Below, one piece after another: positions 9,107-19,262 of a stretch of 64,000 nucleotides of DNA; within the stretch, counting starts at the first letter, position 1, and each line of letters begins with the position of its first letter. Where the stretch lies: positions 869,802-933,801 of the forward strand of contig LT598455.1 in NCBI GenBank assembly GCA_900074725.1, given 5' to 3'. The notes below the pieces were generated by a model. It did not search any database. It saw only the letters and a list, made by a program, of their open reading frames with translations, and had not been told where the DNA came from. This DNA comes from Lachancea dasiensis. Its lineage: Eukaryota > Ascomycota > Saccharomycetes > Saccharomycetales > Saccharomycetaceae. Made by a program: the position numbers and the translations under genes.

Positions 9107-10495
9107 TCAATGAGCCTTTTGCGGTAATCTGCTACCCCTATCTGCTCTGCCAACGCTCGACAGTGAGGCGACATCACCGTGTTGTCCAAATGACTTGAAG
9201 CTGCGGGATGTAGTAAGACTGTTGGTTAAGCCATATGAATCACTGTCACTGCCAGAAGGAGTATTATGCAAGTGCGTACCCTCTGAGGGTGTCGAAAAAC
9301 TAAACTCTGCGGAATAACCATTTCCCTGGCTAGTGGAACTTAGAGACGAAGCGTACAACGTCGACAGGTGCTGTCGGAATTGAATTCTTTGCAAAACGAC
9401 ACTCATGAGATAGTGACGCCATACATTGTAAAGCTGTTTGTTCTCAAGCTGTGACAACGAAAGTCGATGAGGACCAGGATGTGATTTTGTTCTTCGCACA
9501 CTGGCCACGCGGCGCACAGCCGGAAATTTGCGTTTTATGCTGTTTCGATGTTCCACCGGACTATACCACTGCGAAATATTTCGCGACGGTTTACGGATGG
9601 GCTTGGATGGTAATGTTTTGAATACGAATCTTGGGTGGAGTCTCATAACCTGCCAGAAAGTGGGTGACTTGAGCTGCATCACCAGCATGCGTTGACCACT
9701 GGTGAAGTTGGAACATGGTAGTGATTCCGGGTTGATGTAGTTCATCACCGATGTGAGTTCTGCCCGAGATCTAAACTTGTACCTTAGAGACGGGTGTCGT
9801 GAGCGGCGAAGAGAGAACCCACGGTGGAAGACGAAGTTACCAGACTCTGCAAGCTGGGTTATTTCTCCGCCGTTTGAGAAATCTTTCCGTCTCGAAAGCG
9901 AATTGGCTCGTTTCATGGACTTTTTTCTCTTGACTGCTGGACCGGTCTCTTTACTTTGCGTCAGTGAGTATCGGGACCACTTGCAAAACTTGCCGAGAAT
10001 CTTCTCTGAGCTGGTGGGCTTCTTGCGCTCTTGCTGCTCGGCCTGGAGCCGAAGTGCCGCTCTTTGTTGATAATTTTGGGTCTGCTGGAGGTCAAACTGG
10101 CTCATTGTCAGAGGCTGCTCGAAAAAAGGTGGTGGCGAGGCCTTGGGCTCGTCCAGAATTGTGACCGTCTGTGAATGCTGCGGTTTGTGCGTGCGTCTGT
10201 ATGGTAGGGTACGAGGTACGCCCCCCAGAGGAGATTCAGAAGAGGCGTTGTTGTGTGCGTCCATCAGAGGTTTTATCAGGGATTGTTCCTCTTCCTCGTC
10301 CGTGGTGTCACCACCTTCGTCTCGGTTGAAATGCAATCGTCCGGAGGAGTTTTGGTAGTATGCACTTGGCCTTTCCGAAGCACTGTGAGCAGCAGCGGTC
10401 GGGAAACTTTGCAAAGTGTGTCTAGGACGCGAGCTGTGATCACTGAGATCAAACACCATATAATCCTGAGCCATCAATGGGCTTCCAGTGTGCAT
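9107..10495 (-). CDS. NIS1: Probable NIS1 ortholog (bud-neck protein), by position
   Basis: The first ATG in frame is at 10493-10495, giving 462 residues; the frame extends upstream without an ATG, and later Met codons (10474, 10459) are also possible. The protein is basic and low in complexity, with Ser/Arg-rich regions such as RKKSMKRANSLSRRKDF. It has a central folded-looking part (SGQRMLVMQLKSPTFWQVM) and a second one (LSQLENKQLYNVWRHYLMS). I do not recognise a catalytic domain. If APJ1, TMA108 and this gene are inverted as a block, the ancestral order is TPM, this gene (+), TMA108 (-), APJ1 (+), exactly where S. cerevisiae has NIS1 between TPM1 and APJ1. Nis1 localises to the bud neck in G2/M and contacts septins. 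The name rests on order, not clear similarity. Confidence 0.5.
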   Translation of the reverse strand: MHTGSPLMAQDYMVFDLSDHSSRPRHTLQSFPTAAAHSASERPSAYYQNSSGRLHFNRDEGGDTTDEEEEQSLIKPLMDAHNNASSESPLGGVPRTLPYRRTHKPQHSQTVTILDEPKASPPPFFEQPLTMSQFDLQQTQNYQQRAALRLQAEQQERKKPTSSEKILGKFCKWSRYSLTQSKETGPAVKRKKSMKRANSLSRRKDFSNGGEITQLAESGNFVFHRGFSLRRSRHPSLRYKFRSRAELTSVMNYINPESLPCSNFTSGQRMLVMQLKSPTFWQVMRLHPRFVFKTLPSKPIRKPSRNISQWYSPVEHRNSIKRKFPAVRRVASVRRTKSHPGPHRLSLSQLENKQLYNVWRHYLMSVVLQRIQFRQHLSTLYASSLSSTSQGNGYSAEFSFSTPSEGTHLHNTPSGSDSDSYGLTNSLTTSRSFKSFGQHGDVASLSSVGRADRGSRLPQKAH

Positions 10496-10753
10496 CGTGA
10501 TCCCCACCCAATTCAGCGGGTTTACACACGTAGCGCTACGTATTTGCCCGCTTGTGAGGAAGAACCGTTCCAAGTTCAGTCCAGTTCGTTCTAATTTTAA
10601 GCATATTTACTAAATACAGTGGCTACCAGCCATTGATCGAGCCAAGTAGATTGTCTTTGGCATGTGCAGTGTCACTACAATTGACAAGGCTGGTTTGTTT
10701 ATTAAGATATAGTTTTAGACGCCAAGTTTGACTTTCGTCAACACAATATTACA

Positions 10754-10921
10754 ATGGAGCCAGCGGAAGATCACAATCGGCAGGAACATGACAGAGGTGC
10801 CAAAAGCGATGGGGCTTTGAAACTGGAACTGGCAACTGTGCTAAGGGGAATTCACGAGGGTTATAAACGTCATCTGACCAAGATCTTGCAAAGACCAGGA
10901 GCTTATGCAGTGGACAGGTAA
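10754..10921 (+). CDS. Hypothetical 55-residue small ORF
   Basis: The ATG context is ACAATGG and the peptide begins MEPAEDHNRQEHDRG and ends KILQRPGAYAVDR. It is hydrophilic and likely helical in the middle (LKLELATVLRGIHEGYKRHL). The stop overlaps GGTAATG, which is not a usual yeast splice donor. The next frame continues for about a dozen codons (NATQLAGTVQK) before a stop. I do not recognise it and it could be chance. Confidence 0.22.
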   Translation: MEPAEDHNRQEHDRGAKSDGALKLELATVLRGIHEGYKRHLTKILQRPGAYAVDR

Positions 10922-12038
10922 TGCCACCCAGCTGGCTGGTACCGTGCAGAAATAACTCGGACCGCACTGACAAAATGACGATGCCAAATCGGCGCCATGG
11001 CTCGCAACTCAGGACCAAGACGAGAGAGCGTGACCTTGCTTCCACGGTTCCAGGGCCACTCTGGCTGCCCAGCTTTCGTGAAAAAAAAAAATCCCAGCTA
11101 TCGTTGTGGTTTACCTTGACCAGTAAATCCAACGCACAGACCCAGCTCGCCAATCTCTGCAGCATCTCGAGCAATATCAAAACGTTCTAGCGGGCCCCAA
11201 CGTAGTTTCTTTGAGCTATCTCTTGCTACTGGTGCGAGCTATCACTCTGTACAAAACTGGCACAGGTAATGTAAAAAGCTCTTCTTTTATCTGGAGCCTC
11301 AACGAGCCAACTGACGGGTCCTATTCTACCTAAAAACCCACAAACACTGTGGACCCCCACACATTCCTTCCCTTAGCCAACTATCCGGACGGGAACCGAG
11401 CAGACGGAGAGCACCATCCGCCAGCGTAAGAACGAGTACTCGCGAGTACAATTGAGCGCACACTTTAAGAGTTTCAGCGGCAAATTGCCAATCATCACCA
11501 TTACCTTTTACTCACCACAGAAGCAAGAAACATCGGTCGTCAGCACCAGTGGCGATAAAGACCACGCGGGTAAGCTCCCAGTGCGGCCAGCCATCGGATA
11601 GATCCATATTTCTCAAACCTCGGGTGGCTGCCAGCGCTTCGCGCCTGGTACAAGACCACCTTGATACACAGCCCGTGATCGACCACCACGGCATCCAGCC
11701 CTTCAAAGGCCACAAGAACCCTCTCTCACCACCAGGCACTGCGTCTCCTACGACGACTCGAAGTATCGTTGCCCTTTCGATGTTCTACAACGCCACCGGT
11801 TTAACCGCCCAACTACAACATCATCACACACGGCATATTTCCCAAGTCGCTATTTTATTTCCTGGCGCAAGCGGGTATCACATGATACAATAACGTCACA
11901 CGGCTTTGCGATTCCGCCCCACAGCAAAAAGCGACGCAATTTAGAGCAACGGCAATTGGATCAGGGGAGCAAAATGGGCGCTGGGGCATTGGGGGAAGCT
12001 CATGGCAGATGGGACTCTTCAGGGCAGGAGGAAAAAGT

Positions 12039-12046
12039 ATATAAGG
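12039..12046 (+). promoter_or_regulatory. OM45: TATA box of OM45
   Basis: TATATAAG lies 188 bp before the OM45 ATG in a G-rich stretch, a normal yeast spacing. S. cerevisiae OM45 is stress- and respiration-induced, which fits a TATA promoter. Confidence 0.6.
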
Positions 12047-12233
12047 AGCCGCTCAGGACAGGACCTATATGGTACTTTTTCCAACATCTTCTCTTTTGTA
12101 TGATCAAGACTGAACCGAAATACTTCTAGATCTACAGTAACGCCGCAGGAATTGGATAGCGCACTGTTATATTCGTAAAGAACAGAAGAATTAGCCGTTT
12201 AGCGCCTTTTACCAGCAATTTATTACAAGAAAC

Positions 12234-13835
12234 ATGTCATCCAAAGTGATTATTGGTGGAGCCGTTACAGTAGCGGCAGGCTACGCGTTGTACGAGTACC
12301 AACTTCAGCAGAGACAGCAGCGGTCGGCCCTGCAGCCAGCAGCGTCGATACCGGGTCGCGACACTCATGCTTTTGAGAAAAAAGGCGAGTCTGCCGGAGC
12401 CAAGCTGGACGATGTTGCCAACAAGGGGCGCGAGCAGCTCAACCAGCTGGCGCGCGACACAGACGAGAAGGTGACTTCGACGATGGAGGAGGTTGAGCGT
12501 GCCAAGGCCAAGGGCTCGCAATGGGTTTGGGAGCACCTCGGAGAGGCCCAGGACGCTGCGGAAGATCGCAGAGACAAGTATCTAGAGCGCTCGGGCGAGC
12601 TGCACGCCATGGTGGAGGACGCCGCTGAGCGCGAGCGCGCCAAGCAAAATGCCATCAAGCGCTTCGTGACCGGCACACGTGACCAGATTTCCTCGGACCT
12701 CAGAAACATCAAGGAGGGCGTGTCCGACGACGCTTCCAGCATCAGAGACGCCCTGGTCGGCGCCAAGAAGCAAGGGAGCGACACCGCCAAGTCCTGGGAG
12801 GATTCGGCGCGCCAAAGCGCGCAGGACGCCAAGGACGCGACCCACGAGACCTCAGAATCTATCTTCAACTGGGGGTTCAGCAGGGCTGAAAAGGCGCGTG
12901 CATTGGCCATTCAAGAGTACGACCAAGCCCACAAGCATTACGACGACCTGCGCGACCAGTACAAGTCGGAATCTGGTGTTTTCTCTGGTGGCAGTGAGGA
13001 GCTGAAGAAGAAGCTGGACGAGGCCCAAGCCCAATTGGAGAGCTACAAGCATAAGCTAGAGGACGCCACCGCCAAGTATTCGCAGTACACCACTGACAAC
13101 ATCAACGAACTGTCCAACAAGCTCGAGGAGCAGGACCGTAAGCTGCGCAAGAAGGGCTTCTTCAAGTGGCTCACAGGCGATGACTCCGGCTCCCCAAAGG
13201 CTCGCGACGTGGATGAAATAGCCTCCCACAGCGTGGTTGGGTGGGGTGAAACCGCTGAAGCTTTGGCCAAGGAAGAATTGGACGAATTGGTGAGAAATAA
13301 GAAGATTGGACCTAGCGAAGCTCAGAGAAGACTCGACGAGCTCGCCAAGATCAAAAACGAGGGCTGGTTCACTTACAAGGGCAAGAACGACGAGGATTTG
13401 GCCAAGCGTGCTGCCAAGGCCCTGGAAGGCTGGGGTGAAACTGCCTCGCAGCTCGCTCAGGATGAGTACGAGGAGGCTCGCAGGGCACTACCTCAATCCT
13501 CTCAGTCTGTTTCCGACGCAGTGGAGACGGCCAAACAGAAACTTGATGTTGCTAAGAAGCAACTGGATCAAACCACCTCTACATGGTGGGCCCAAGGTAA
13601 GGATAAGAAAAATGAATTGCACGAAAAGGCCCAGCAGCAGTATGCGGAGGCTGAACGCGAGTACAAAGATTCTTTAGAAGCTCTCACCGACTGGTCTGAA
13701 AAGGCCAAGGGCAAGTTCTGGGGGGGCGCCGATTCTGCCTTGGACTCCACGAAATCCACTGCTGACACCTTGCATTCCAAAGCCAAACAAGGCTTGAATT
13801 CCGTTCAAGATTACGTTCAGGATAAGAAAGACTAA
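12234..13835 (+). CDS. OM45: OM45 mitochondrial outer-membrane protein
   Basis: The start ATG (12234) begins MSSKVIIGGAVTVAAGYALY, an N-terminal membrane anchor of about 16 residues like that of Om45. The remaining roughly 510 residues are highly charged helix rich in Ala, Lys, Glu and Asp, facing the intermembrane space in the S. cerevisiae protein. Trp-Gly repeats recur: NWGFSRAEKARALA, GWGETAEALAKEELDE (about 13240-13290) and GWGETASQLAQDEYEE (about 13428-13475). At 533 residues it is longer than S. cerevisiae Om45 (393, YIL136W), consistent with more helical repeats. Om45 is an abundant outer-membrane protein that associates with porin and Om14. Codon use is GC-rich and biased, suggesting high expression. 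It is followed by MKS1 as in the ancestral order. Confidence 0.9.
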   Translation: MSSKVIIGGAVTVAAGYALYEYQLQQRQQRSALQPAASIPGRDTHAFEKKGESAGAKLDDVANKGREQLNQLARDTDEKVTSTMEEVERAKAKGSQWVWEHLGEAQDAAEDRRDKYLERSGELHAMVEDAAERERAKQNAIKRFVTGTRDQISSDLRNIKEGVSDDASSIRDALVGAKKQGSDTAKSWEDSARQSAQDAKDATHETSESIFNWGFSRAEKARALAIQEYDQAHKHYDDLRDQYKSESGVFSGGSEELKKKLDEAQAQLESYKHKLEDATAKYSQYTTDNINELSNKLEEQDRKLRKKGFFKWLTGDDSGSPKARDVDEIASHSVVGWGETAEALAKEELDELVRNKKIGPSEAQRRLDELAKIKNEGWFTYKGKNDEDLAKRAAKALEGWGETASQLAQDEYEEARRALPQSSQSVSDAVETAKQKLDVAKKQLDQTTSTWWAQGKDKKNELHEKAQQQYAEAEREYKDSLEALTDWSEKAKGKFWGGADSALDSTKSTADTLHSKAKQGLNSVQDYVQDKKD

Positions 13836-14356
13836 GTTATGAATAGTCTTCCTGGCCCAGCTATGGGAACTATCGGCCCGAAATCGCTGTGGGAGATTGT
13901 TTGTGATGACAAGCAAGACATCAAAACAAAATACTCGTAAACATAATGACATAACGCAATAAGTAATGATATCTACGTGCACGAAAAAACAAATGAACAA
14001 CGATAACATCACATAAAGATACTGGCATTGGTCAGCATGTTGCAAGCTAGCCCAGATTTTGACATTCACGTAGATTGTAGTCCTTTAAGACTTCGTCCAC
14101 GAACCGGGTTGTTCGTTTTATTGTGGTCGCGTGACCCAACGGCGTGCTAAATAAGTTAATGTAAAGTGTTGTGATTATAAGTAGAATGACACCATTTAGC
14201 GTCAATACCTGTTGTACCCAAGAGTCAAGCCTATAATTGCGTGCAGGCGCTGGTAGTCAAAGCTTTTTGCGTTTGGAACATAGTCCTCTTTTTTCAGGCT
14301 CGAAAAATCAGGTCTATCTACCTCTTTGAGTGTCCGTAAAACAATTGCTGTTGAAG
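13836..14356. other. Interval OM45-MKS1
   Basis: The 521-bp stretch contains the OM45 3' flank and the MKS1 upstream region. I see no gene in it. Confidence 0.5.
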
Positions 14357-16033
14357 ATGGGCAAAGAGGTGAACAATCCGGTATCACCGGCCTCCAAGGG
14401 CAAGGCTGCACAAAAAACACTCAATGTTAGCAAAGAGCAGGGCGCACATACATTTTTAAAAGTGGCACCAGGTCTGTTCACCGCGGATAAACTGCCGTTG
14501 TTTGACGACCTTGAACTGTACACTACGTTGATTCGCAGCAGCAAAGCTTTAGAACAAGGAGAACGGCTTCACAACTTGAGTTGGCGCATAATGAACAAGG
14601 CGCTGCTCAAGGATCATGAAGTTAACAAGTCGAAGAGGCGCGATGGCGTGAAAAACCTGTACCGCGTCATCAACCCTGCTCAAAACGCTCAACCACTGCA
14701 CACAAATGTTAAGAAACCCGTTGACAGGGTCCCCGCTATGCAGGTAATGAGTGCCATGAGAAACTCGACCAGTGAACCTCGAACTCCACAGGATTCGCGA
14801 CATCGGAACCTAATTAAGGCGCATGACGTCACGCCACAGCACGTTCAATACCACGGCGGAGATTTTAGCCACCCCCAGGCTCTACCGACTAGGGCAATTA
14901 GCGAATTACAAGTGCGCAGGGATGCTCACAAACCCCATCACGATATTCCGGCCCCTCTATCGAGAATTGACCAGCGTGACCAGCGCGATGTGCGATTCAC
15001 ACTGGGCTTCGAGAATGGCTCTCAGATTTCATCTCCAGAAACCCCTCAACATGCCACCACTGGATTTCAGATACCGGCTACACAACTCAAGAAAAAAGAT
15101 ATTGCTTCAAGACATCATGCCGGCCACCCTGACGTTATAGATGGACCTCAGCATCGCAAGAAGCCGATAAAGAAAAACAATCTTCTTTCTAGAGCACCAG
15201 AAAGTCTGTTCGCCACGAGAGCAGACGACAGAGCTCCAGAATCCGACAAACCTGGCGCCCGCTCCATATTGCTGGAACGCCAGCCCAAGTCGTTGTTCGG
15301 ACAACGGCCTCAGTCCACACAGGATAGAGTCTTCCACGATAGTAGTGACGAGGACGAGTCTGATTGGGACTCTCTGTCGGACGACTCCCAGCTGTACGAT
15401 GAAGAAGAAGACGATATCTACTACCAGAAGCAGTGGGATAAGTTGATGTTCCCGCGGAATGACTCTCTGAGGACAAATTTCAACAAAAGTACAGCGTCCT
15501 CGACCACAAGCGTTGATCACCAGCAGGATCCTAAGAGAAGTTTACTGAGCGGATTATTTTTGAGCGAAATGAATAAGAAACCTACTCCGCAAATCATGAG
15601 CTCTTGGAGTTTACCCCAGCAGCCGACGCTGGAGGAAAGCAGCATAGTCGCTGTGGGCGACGTTACCCCCTCTTCATCATGGAAGGGGACCGACGCAATA
15701 AGCCACGCGATATCGCGCGATCATATCCCTGCACAGCGTAACAGTTTTAGCAGCATAATATCAGATTCCACGCGGCAACGCTACACTTTCCAGTCTAATG
15801 CTCCACCCACTGCGCAGACGATTTTGCCGACTGCACTTTCCACCCATATGTTTTTGCCAAACAATGTACATCAGCAGCGAATAGCCAAATCAGAGTCCCT
15901 GCGGTCGGAGCCTGTGAAGAGAAGGGAATCGATGGATATTCCATCCAAGAAAACAAGTTCGAGATCTTTACTCAAGACGCGGCACGAAATTTCCGAAGAA
16001 GAATATTTTGCCAGAGGAAATCGCAATCGGTGA
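14357..16033 (+). CDS. MKS1: MKS1 regulator of retrograde (RTG) and nitrogen signalling
   Basis: From the first in-frame ATG (14357) the protein has 558 residues, against 584 for S. cerevisiae Mks1 (YNL076W). The conserved N-terminal block, about residues 30-95, reads FLKVAPGLFTADKLPLFDD, then EQGERLHNLSWRIMNK and KSKRRDGVKNLYRVINP, nearly identical to Mks1. An acidic block (DSSDEDESDWDSLSDD) and long Ser/Pro/Gln-rich disordered stretches follow. Mks1 holds Rtg1/Rtg3 in the cytoplasm when bound to Bmh proteins and is released by Rtg2, linking mitochondrial state to glutamate supply. It lies tandem to IMP4 as in S. cerevisiae. Confidence 0.94.
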   Translation: MGKEVNNPVSPASKGKAAQKTLNVSKEQGAHTFLKVAPGLFTADKLPLFDDLELYTTLIRSSKALEQGERLHNLSWRIMNKALLKDHEVNKSKRRDGVKNLYRVINPAQNAQPLHTNVKKPVDRVPAMQVMSAMRNSTSEPRTPQDSRHRNLIKAHDVTPQHVQYHGGDFSHPQALPTRAISELQVRRDAHKPHHDIPAPLSRIDQRDQRDVRFTLGFENGSQISSPETPQHATTGFQIPATQLKKKDIASRHHAGHPDVIDGPQHRKKPIKKNNLLSRAPESLFATRADDRAPESDKPGARSILLERQPKSLFGQRPQSTQDRVFHDSSDEDESDWDSLSDDSQLYDEEEDDIYYQKQWDKLMFPRNDSLRTNFNKSTASSTTSVDHQQDPKRSLLSGLFLSEMNKKPTPQIMSSWSLPQQPTLEESSIVAVGDVTPSSSWKGTDAISHAISRDHIPAQRNSFSSIISDSTRQRYTFQSNAPPTAQTILPTALSTHMFLPNNVHQQRIAKSESLRSEPVKRRESMDIPSKKTSSRSLLKTRHEISEEEYFARGNRNR

Positions 16034-16284
16034 AGTTGGCAGCTGTGCCCACTACCCTGGGATCTTACACTCGATATATTTGGTGGTGTCAGCATGCTCG
16101 AAGATGACAATGTCTTCAAAGTCTGATATATCAAAAATCATCATACACGAAAGCTACTGGGTTTCCAATTTTGAAAAATTTTTGGACCTAAAGTACCTGA
16201 GAGATGGCGATGAGATGACCTTCAACTCAGCATAGGCCATTAACAAACTGGACCAAAACCAACATCGACTCTAACTTCATCAAG

Positions 16285-17136
16285 ATGATCAGAAGACAGG
16301 CTCGTGAGCGTCGGGAGTATCTTTATCGGAAAGCTCAGGAACTCCAGGATTCCCAGCTACAGGAAAAGAGACAGCTAATCAAGCAAGCTTTGGCACAAGG
16401 AAAACCACTCCCAAAAGATGTGGCGGACGACGAACAGCTCCAGAAAGACTTTCAATACGATCAAACCATACAGGAAACGATAGATGACGAATATAGTGCC
16501 ACCAGTGGGCTGGCAGAACCCAAAGTGATTGTCACGACTTCTAGAGATCCTAGTACCAGGCTTTCTCAATTCGCCAAGGAAATCCGCCTGCTGTTCCCAA
16601 CTTCGGTAAGGCTTAATAGAGGTAATTACATTATGCCAAATCTGGTCGATGCATGCAAAAAATCGGGCACTTCAGACCTGGTGGTACTGCACGAGCATAG
16701 AGGTGTTCCTACGTCGCTCACCATTTCCCATTTCCCACATGGCCCGACAGCTTATTTCACACTCCACAACGTTGTTCTAAGGCACGACATTATGAATGCA
16801 GGTAACCAAAGCGAAGTGAATCCACATCTCATTTTCGACAATTTCACAACACCTCTAGGGCAAAGAGTTGTCACGGTTTTGAAGCATATGTTTCCACCGG
16901 GACCAAAGAAGGACTCACCTCGAGTAATCACTTTCGCAAACCGCGGTGATTTTATCAGTGTAAGGCAGCATGTGTATGTGAGAACTAGGGAAGGCGTGGA
17001 ACTAGCAGAAGTAGGACCCAGGTTTGAAATGCGCTTATTTGAGTTGAGACTCGGCACTTTGGACAATAAGGATGCAGATGTCGAATGGCAGCTCAGAAGG
17101 TTCGTAAGGACCGCCAGTAGGAAAGACTACTTATGA
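16285..17136 (+). CDS. IMP4: IMP4, U3 snoRNP Brix-domain protein
   Basis: The 283-residue protein (S. cerevisiae Imp4, YNL075W, 290) begins [20 protein letters not shown]. It has a Brix (sigma70-like) domain from about residue 79: [20 protein letters not shown], then the core with [18 protein letters not shown] and [17 protein letters not shown]. Imp4 with Imp3 and Mpp10 forms a subcomplex of the SSU processome in the nucleolus. It pairs U3 snoRNA with the 35S pre-rRNA for 18S processing. It lies 251 bp after MKS1 on the same strand. Confidence 0.96.
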   Translation: MIRRQARERREYLYRKAQELQDSQLQEKRQLIKQALAQGKPLPKDVADDEQLQKDFQYDQTIQETIDDEYSATSGLAEPKVIVTTSRDPSTRLSQFAKEIRLLFPTSVRLNRGNYIMPNLVDACKKSGTSDLVVLHEHRGVPTSLTISHFPHGPTAYFTLHNVVLRHDIMNAGNQSEVNPHLIFDNFTTPLGQRVVTVLKHMFPPGPKKDSPRVITFANRGDFISVRQHVYVRTREGVELAEVGPRFEMRLFELRLGTLDNKDADVEWQLRRFVRTASRKDYL

Positions 17137-17903
17137 ATATTTTCGAACATATCGAAGCTGCATGACTATCAATAAATAACAGAATAGAGCACTAGTTGAA
17201 GGTCAAAATAATCAAATGATAATGCATTTTAATTTTCTTTAAGTCAGATAGTTAAATCTTGTATGAACGAAAACTTGTGGCGGTGACCATAAGGCTTTGC
17301 GTTTTACACATCGTGAAGTAAAATAGCCCTTCATTGAGAAGGTGGAAGGCTATGAATCTACTTCCACGCACTTAATGTCATCCTCTATAAGGAGAGCAAC
17401 TTGGTATTCATGCGATCAAGACGGGCCCCCATTTCTTTATATGTTAAGTAAGCTCGTTGGATTTATAAGAATTTTCAAACAGTCCTTCACGTCAAGCCCC
17501 CTTGAAGAAATGAATACAGATCGTTACGATTATTATTTGAACCAAAACAATGAGGTATAGGTACTGCTATATACCCAAAACGCCTTTTTTTTTGTCCCTT
17601 GTAGCGGTACTTTTTGAAGGATATCGAAAGATGAAATTTAGCCGTGGTTCACTATAACGATAACATGATCGCGTGGCAGTATTATGAGAACTGAAAGTTG
17701 GGGCAATGCTTAATGCGACATAAGATCGTACCCATGATCTTTGCCGATATCAAAAAGACAAGAAAGCAATAGTAATTAACGCTAAAGTTCGCGTTCTGAT
17801 CGTCCTTCACCTAGAACAATATTCTCACCGAACCGCTACCCTGCAACATTCTAAAATGCGCGTGTCCCAATTAAATTTATTTTGCTTCATTACAAGAGAG
17901 CTT
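17137..17903. other. Convergent interval IMP4-VHS2/MLF3 with one small ORF
   Basis: The 767-bp interval contains a plus-strand frame (17375-17560, ATG start, 61 codons) ending KQSFTSSPLEEMNTDRYDYY plus LNQNNEV. That end looks protein-like, but I do not recognise it. The rest is AT-rich 3' flank. Confidence 0.35.
17375..17560 (+). CDS. Hypothetical small protein (61 codons)
   Basis: The frame starts MSSSIRRATWYSCDQDGPPF and has a second Met at 17441 that would give 39 residues ending DRYDYYLNQNNEV. The C-terminal half has natural composition (LVGFIRIFKQSFTSSP). There is no similarity I can name, and a chance frame is possible. Confidence 0.2.
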   Translation: MSSSIRRATWYSCDQDGPPFLYMLSKLVGFIRIFKQSFTSSPLEEMNTDRYDYYLNQNNEV

Positions 17904-19262
17904 TTAGTACTCACTTGCATTGCTGATTTTCTTCCGCAGCACTTCGCCAACAGAGTTGCTCTGCAATCCATCGTCAAACAAAACGTCATTCATATTTTGT
18001 GTTGGCCCCTGATGAGACTGCAAACTTCTTCCTGTGCTTAACAAAGGAGACATAGAGCTTGCATTAGAATAGGTGCGAACCTTGTAAATAGGACGTCCCT
18101 TCTTGAAGCTATTCTGCGTGGAAGTCCTTGTCAGACGCGGTCCCGTGACTGTATTGTATAGAGCCTGAGAATTGGGGGGGCTTGACGAGTTGAGCATTGA
18201 AGTAGGTGAATTAGGAGAGTTGGCCACATCTTGATCCGAGTCCTCTTCATTTTCACCTTCGCTAGTGGAGCAGTCACTGCCGCTGCTCTCAATCACGAAC
18301 TTGTTTTGGGATTTCGTAAAACCCTTCACTGGGTTACTAGAAGGGTTAGAGCTGTTGTGACATGAATGAACAGAAGGCGAAATACTGTTGATTGGAGTTC
18401 CAATACGTATGGAAGGCGACCGGGAAGTCGTTCTTAGTTGTGATGTCAAGTTTCGAGAGCTTAACGAAGGAGCAGACAGCCCCAACGCGGAGGAAGCGGA
18501 GTCCCGTCTAGTAGTTGGACTATGGAATGGATTTGAAAATGATGGCTGTGGGGATTGTCTCAAAACGGAGGAAGAGGTTGACTGCGTCAACGAAGGTCTT
18601 CTGGAGTGCGCATTTTCGTCCGAAATCATATCGGCGTACGAGTAGAAACGAAGAATGCGTGGTCTATCAGAAGCTGTGGACGTACCGTTACTGCAGTTGC
18701 TGGCGTTGGAGTTGGCGCTAGCGATGCTGACCGCGCTAGTGGTGCTATTGGCGCGGGATAGCTGCGGTAGTTGGTAGTTGGAGTTCGCGCGGTTGCGGCC
18801 TAGCGCACGGTCCAAGCCAATACAAGAGTTTCTGCCCGAATATATCATCTCCACATTGTCAAGGTCAGTCTCCTTATCCGTGACAAGAGTAGCGGAAGCG
18901 TCAAGCGCCGGTGCCACTTGGTCTTCCAGCGCATGTCTTTTGGAATGATTGAACCCTATTTCTTCGCCACTACGCACTTGACTGCTGCGGGGGCCGTCTT
19001 GCACAGCCGATGGAACCGAGCGAGGGAACTGAGCGGCTGAAAAAGATCCCTGGCGGGACAACGATTCGCGAACGGAGCCTGGTCTTCCAGGAGGCACGAC
19101 GAAAGAACCAGAGCGCGAATAAGTAGGGCGTCCGGCCACTTCCTGGGGATAGTGCTCTTGCACATTCCGTTCGAAGATCATGGGTTGTTCTTCCCCCGTG
19201 CTGTTTTCGCCGCCGGGCAGTTCGCTGGAGGCGTCCTCGAATTTTTGGTCGTCGAAGTCCAT
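17904..19262 (-). CDS. VHS2: VHS2/MLF3 ortholog (single pre-duplication copy)
   Basis: The 452-residue protein starts MDFDDQKFEDASSELPG, matching the DFDDQKFEDA start of S. cerevisiae Mlf3, and continues with MIFERNVQEHYP, the MIFERNV motif shared by Vhs2 and Mlf3. Most of it is Ser/Asn-rich and disordered, with repeated arginine-serine sites (SRSGSF, SRQGSF, SRANS) suited to basophilic kinases. An acidic block (SSGSDCSTSEGENEEDSDQD) lies near the C-terminus. In S. cerevisiae, Vhs2 stabilises septins at the bud neck and suppresses sit4 hal3 lethality, and Mlf3 confers leflunomide resistance. It is convergent with IMP4 as at YNL074C. Confidence 0.92.
   Translation of the reverse strand: MDFDDQKFEDASSELPGGENSTGEEQPMIFERNVQEHYPQEVAGRPTYSRSGSFVVPPGRPGSVRESLSRQGSFSAAQFPRSVPSAVQDGPRSSQVRSGEEIGFNHSKRHALEDQVAPALDASATLVTDKETDLDNVEMIYSGRNSCIGLDRALGRNRANSNYQLPQLSRANSTTSAVSIASANSNASNCSNGTSTASDRPRILRFYSYADMISDENAHSRRPSLTQSTSSSVLRQSPQPSFSNPFHSPTTRRDSASSALGLSAPSLSSRNLTSQLRTTSRSPSIRIGTPINSISPSVHSCHNSSNPSSNPVKGFTKSQNKFVIESSGSDCSTSEGENEEDSDQDVANSPNSPTSMLNSSSPPNSQALYNTVTGPRLTRTSTQNSFKKGRPIYKVRTYSNASSMSPLLSTGRSLQSHQGPTQNMNDVLFDDGLQSNSVGEVLRKKISNASEY

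Larger units (their letters stand above)
10496..12233. other. 1.7-kb divergent interval before OM45
   Basis: This is a shared upstream region for the NIS1-like gene and OM45. It contains a 55-codon ATG frame at 10754-10921, an AGGGG stress-response-like element near 11964, and a TATA box at 12039-12046 that fits OM45. The other end of the inferred inversion should lie here. I see no other supported gene. Confidence 0.5.
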
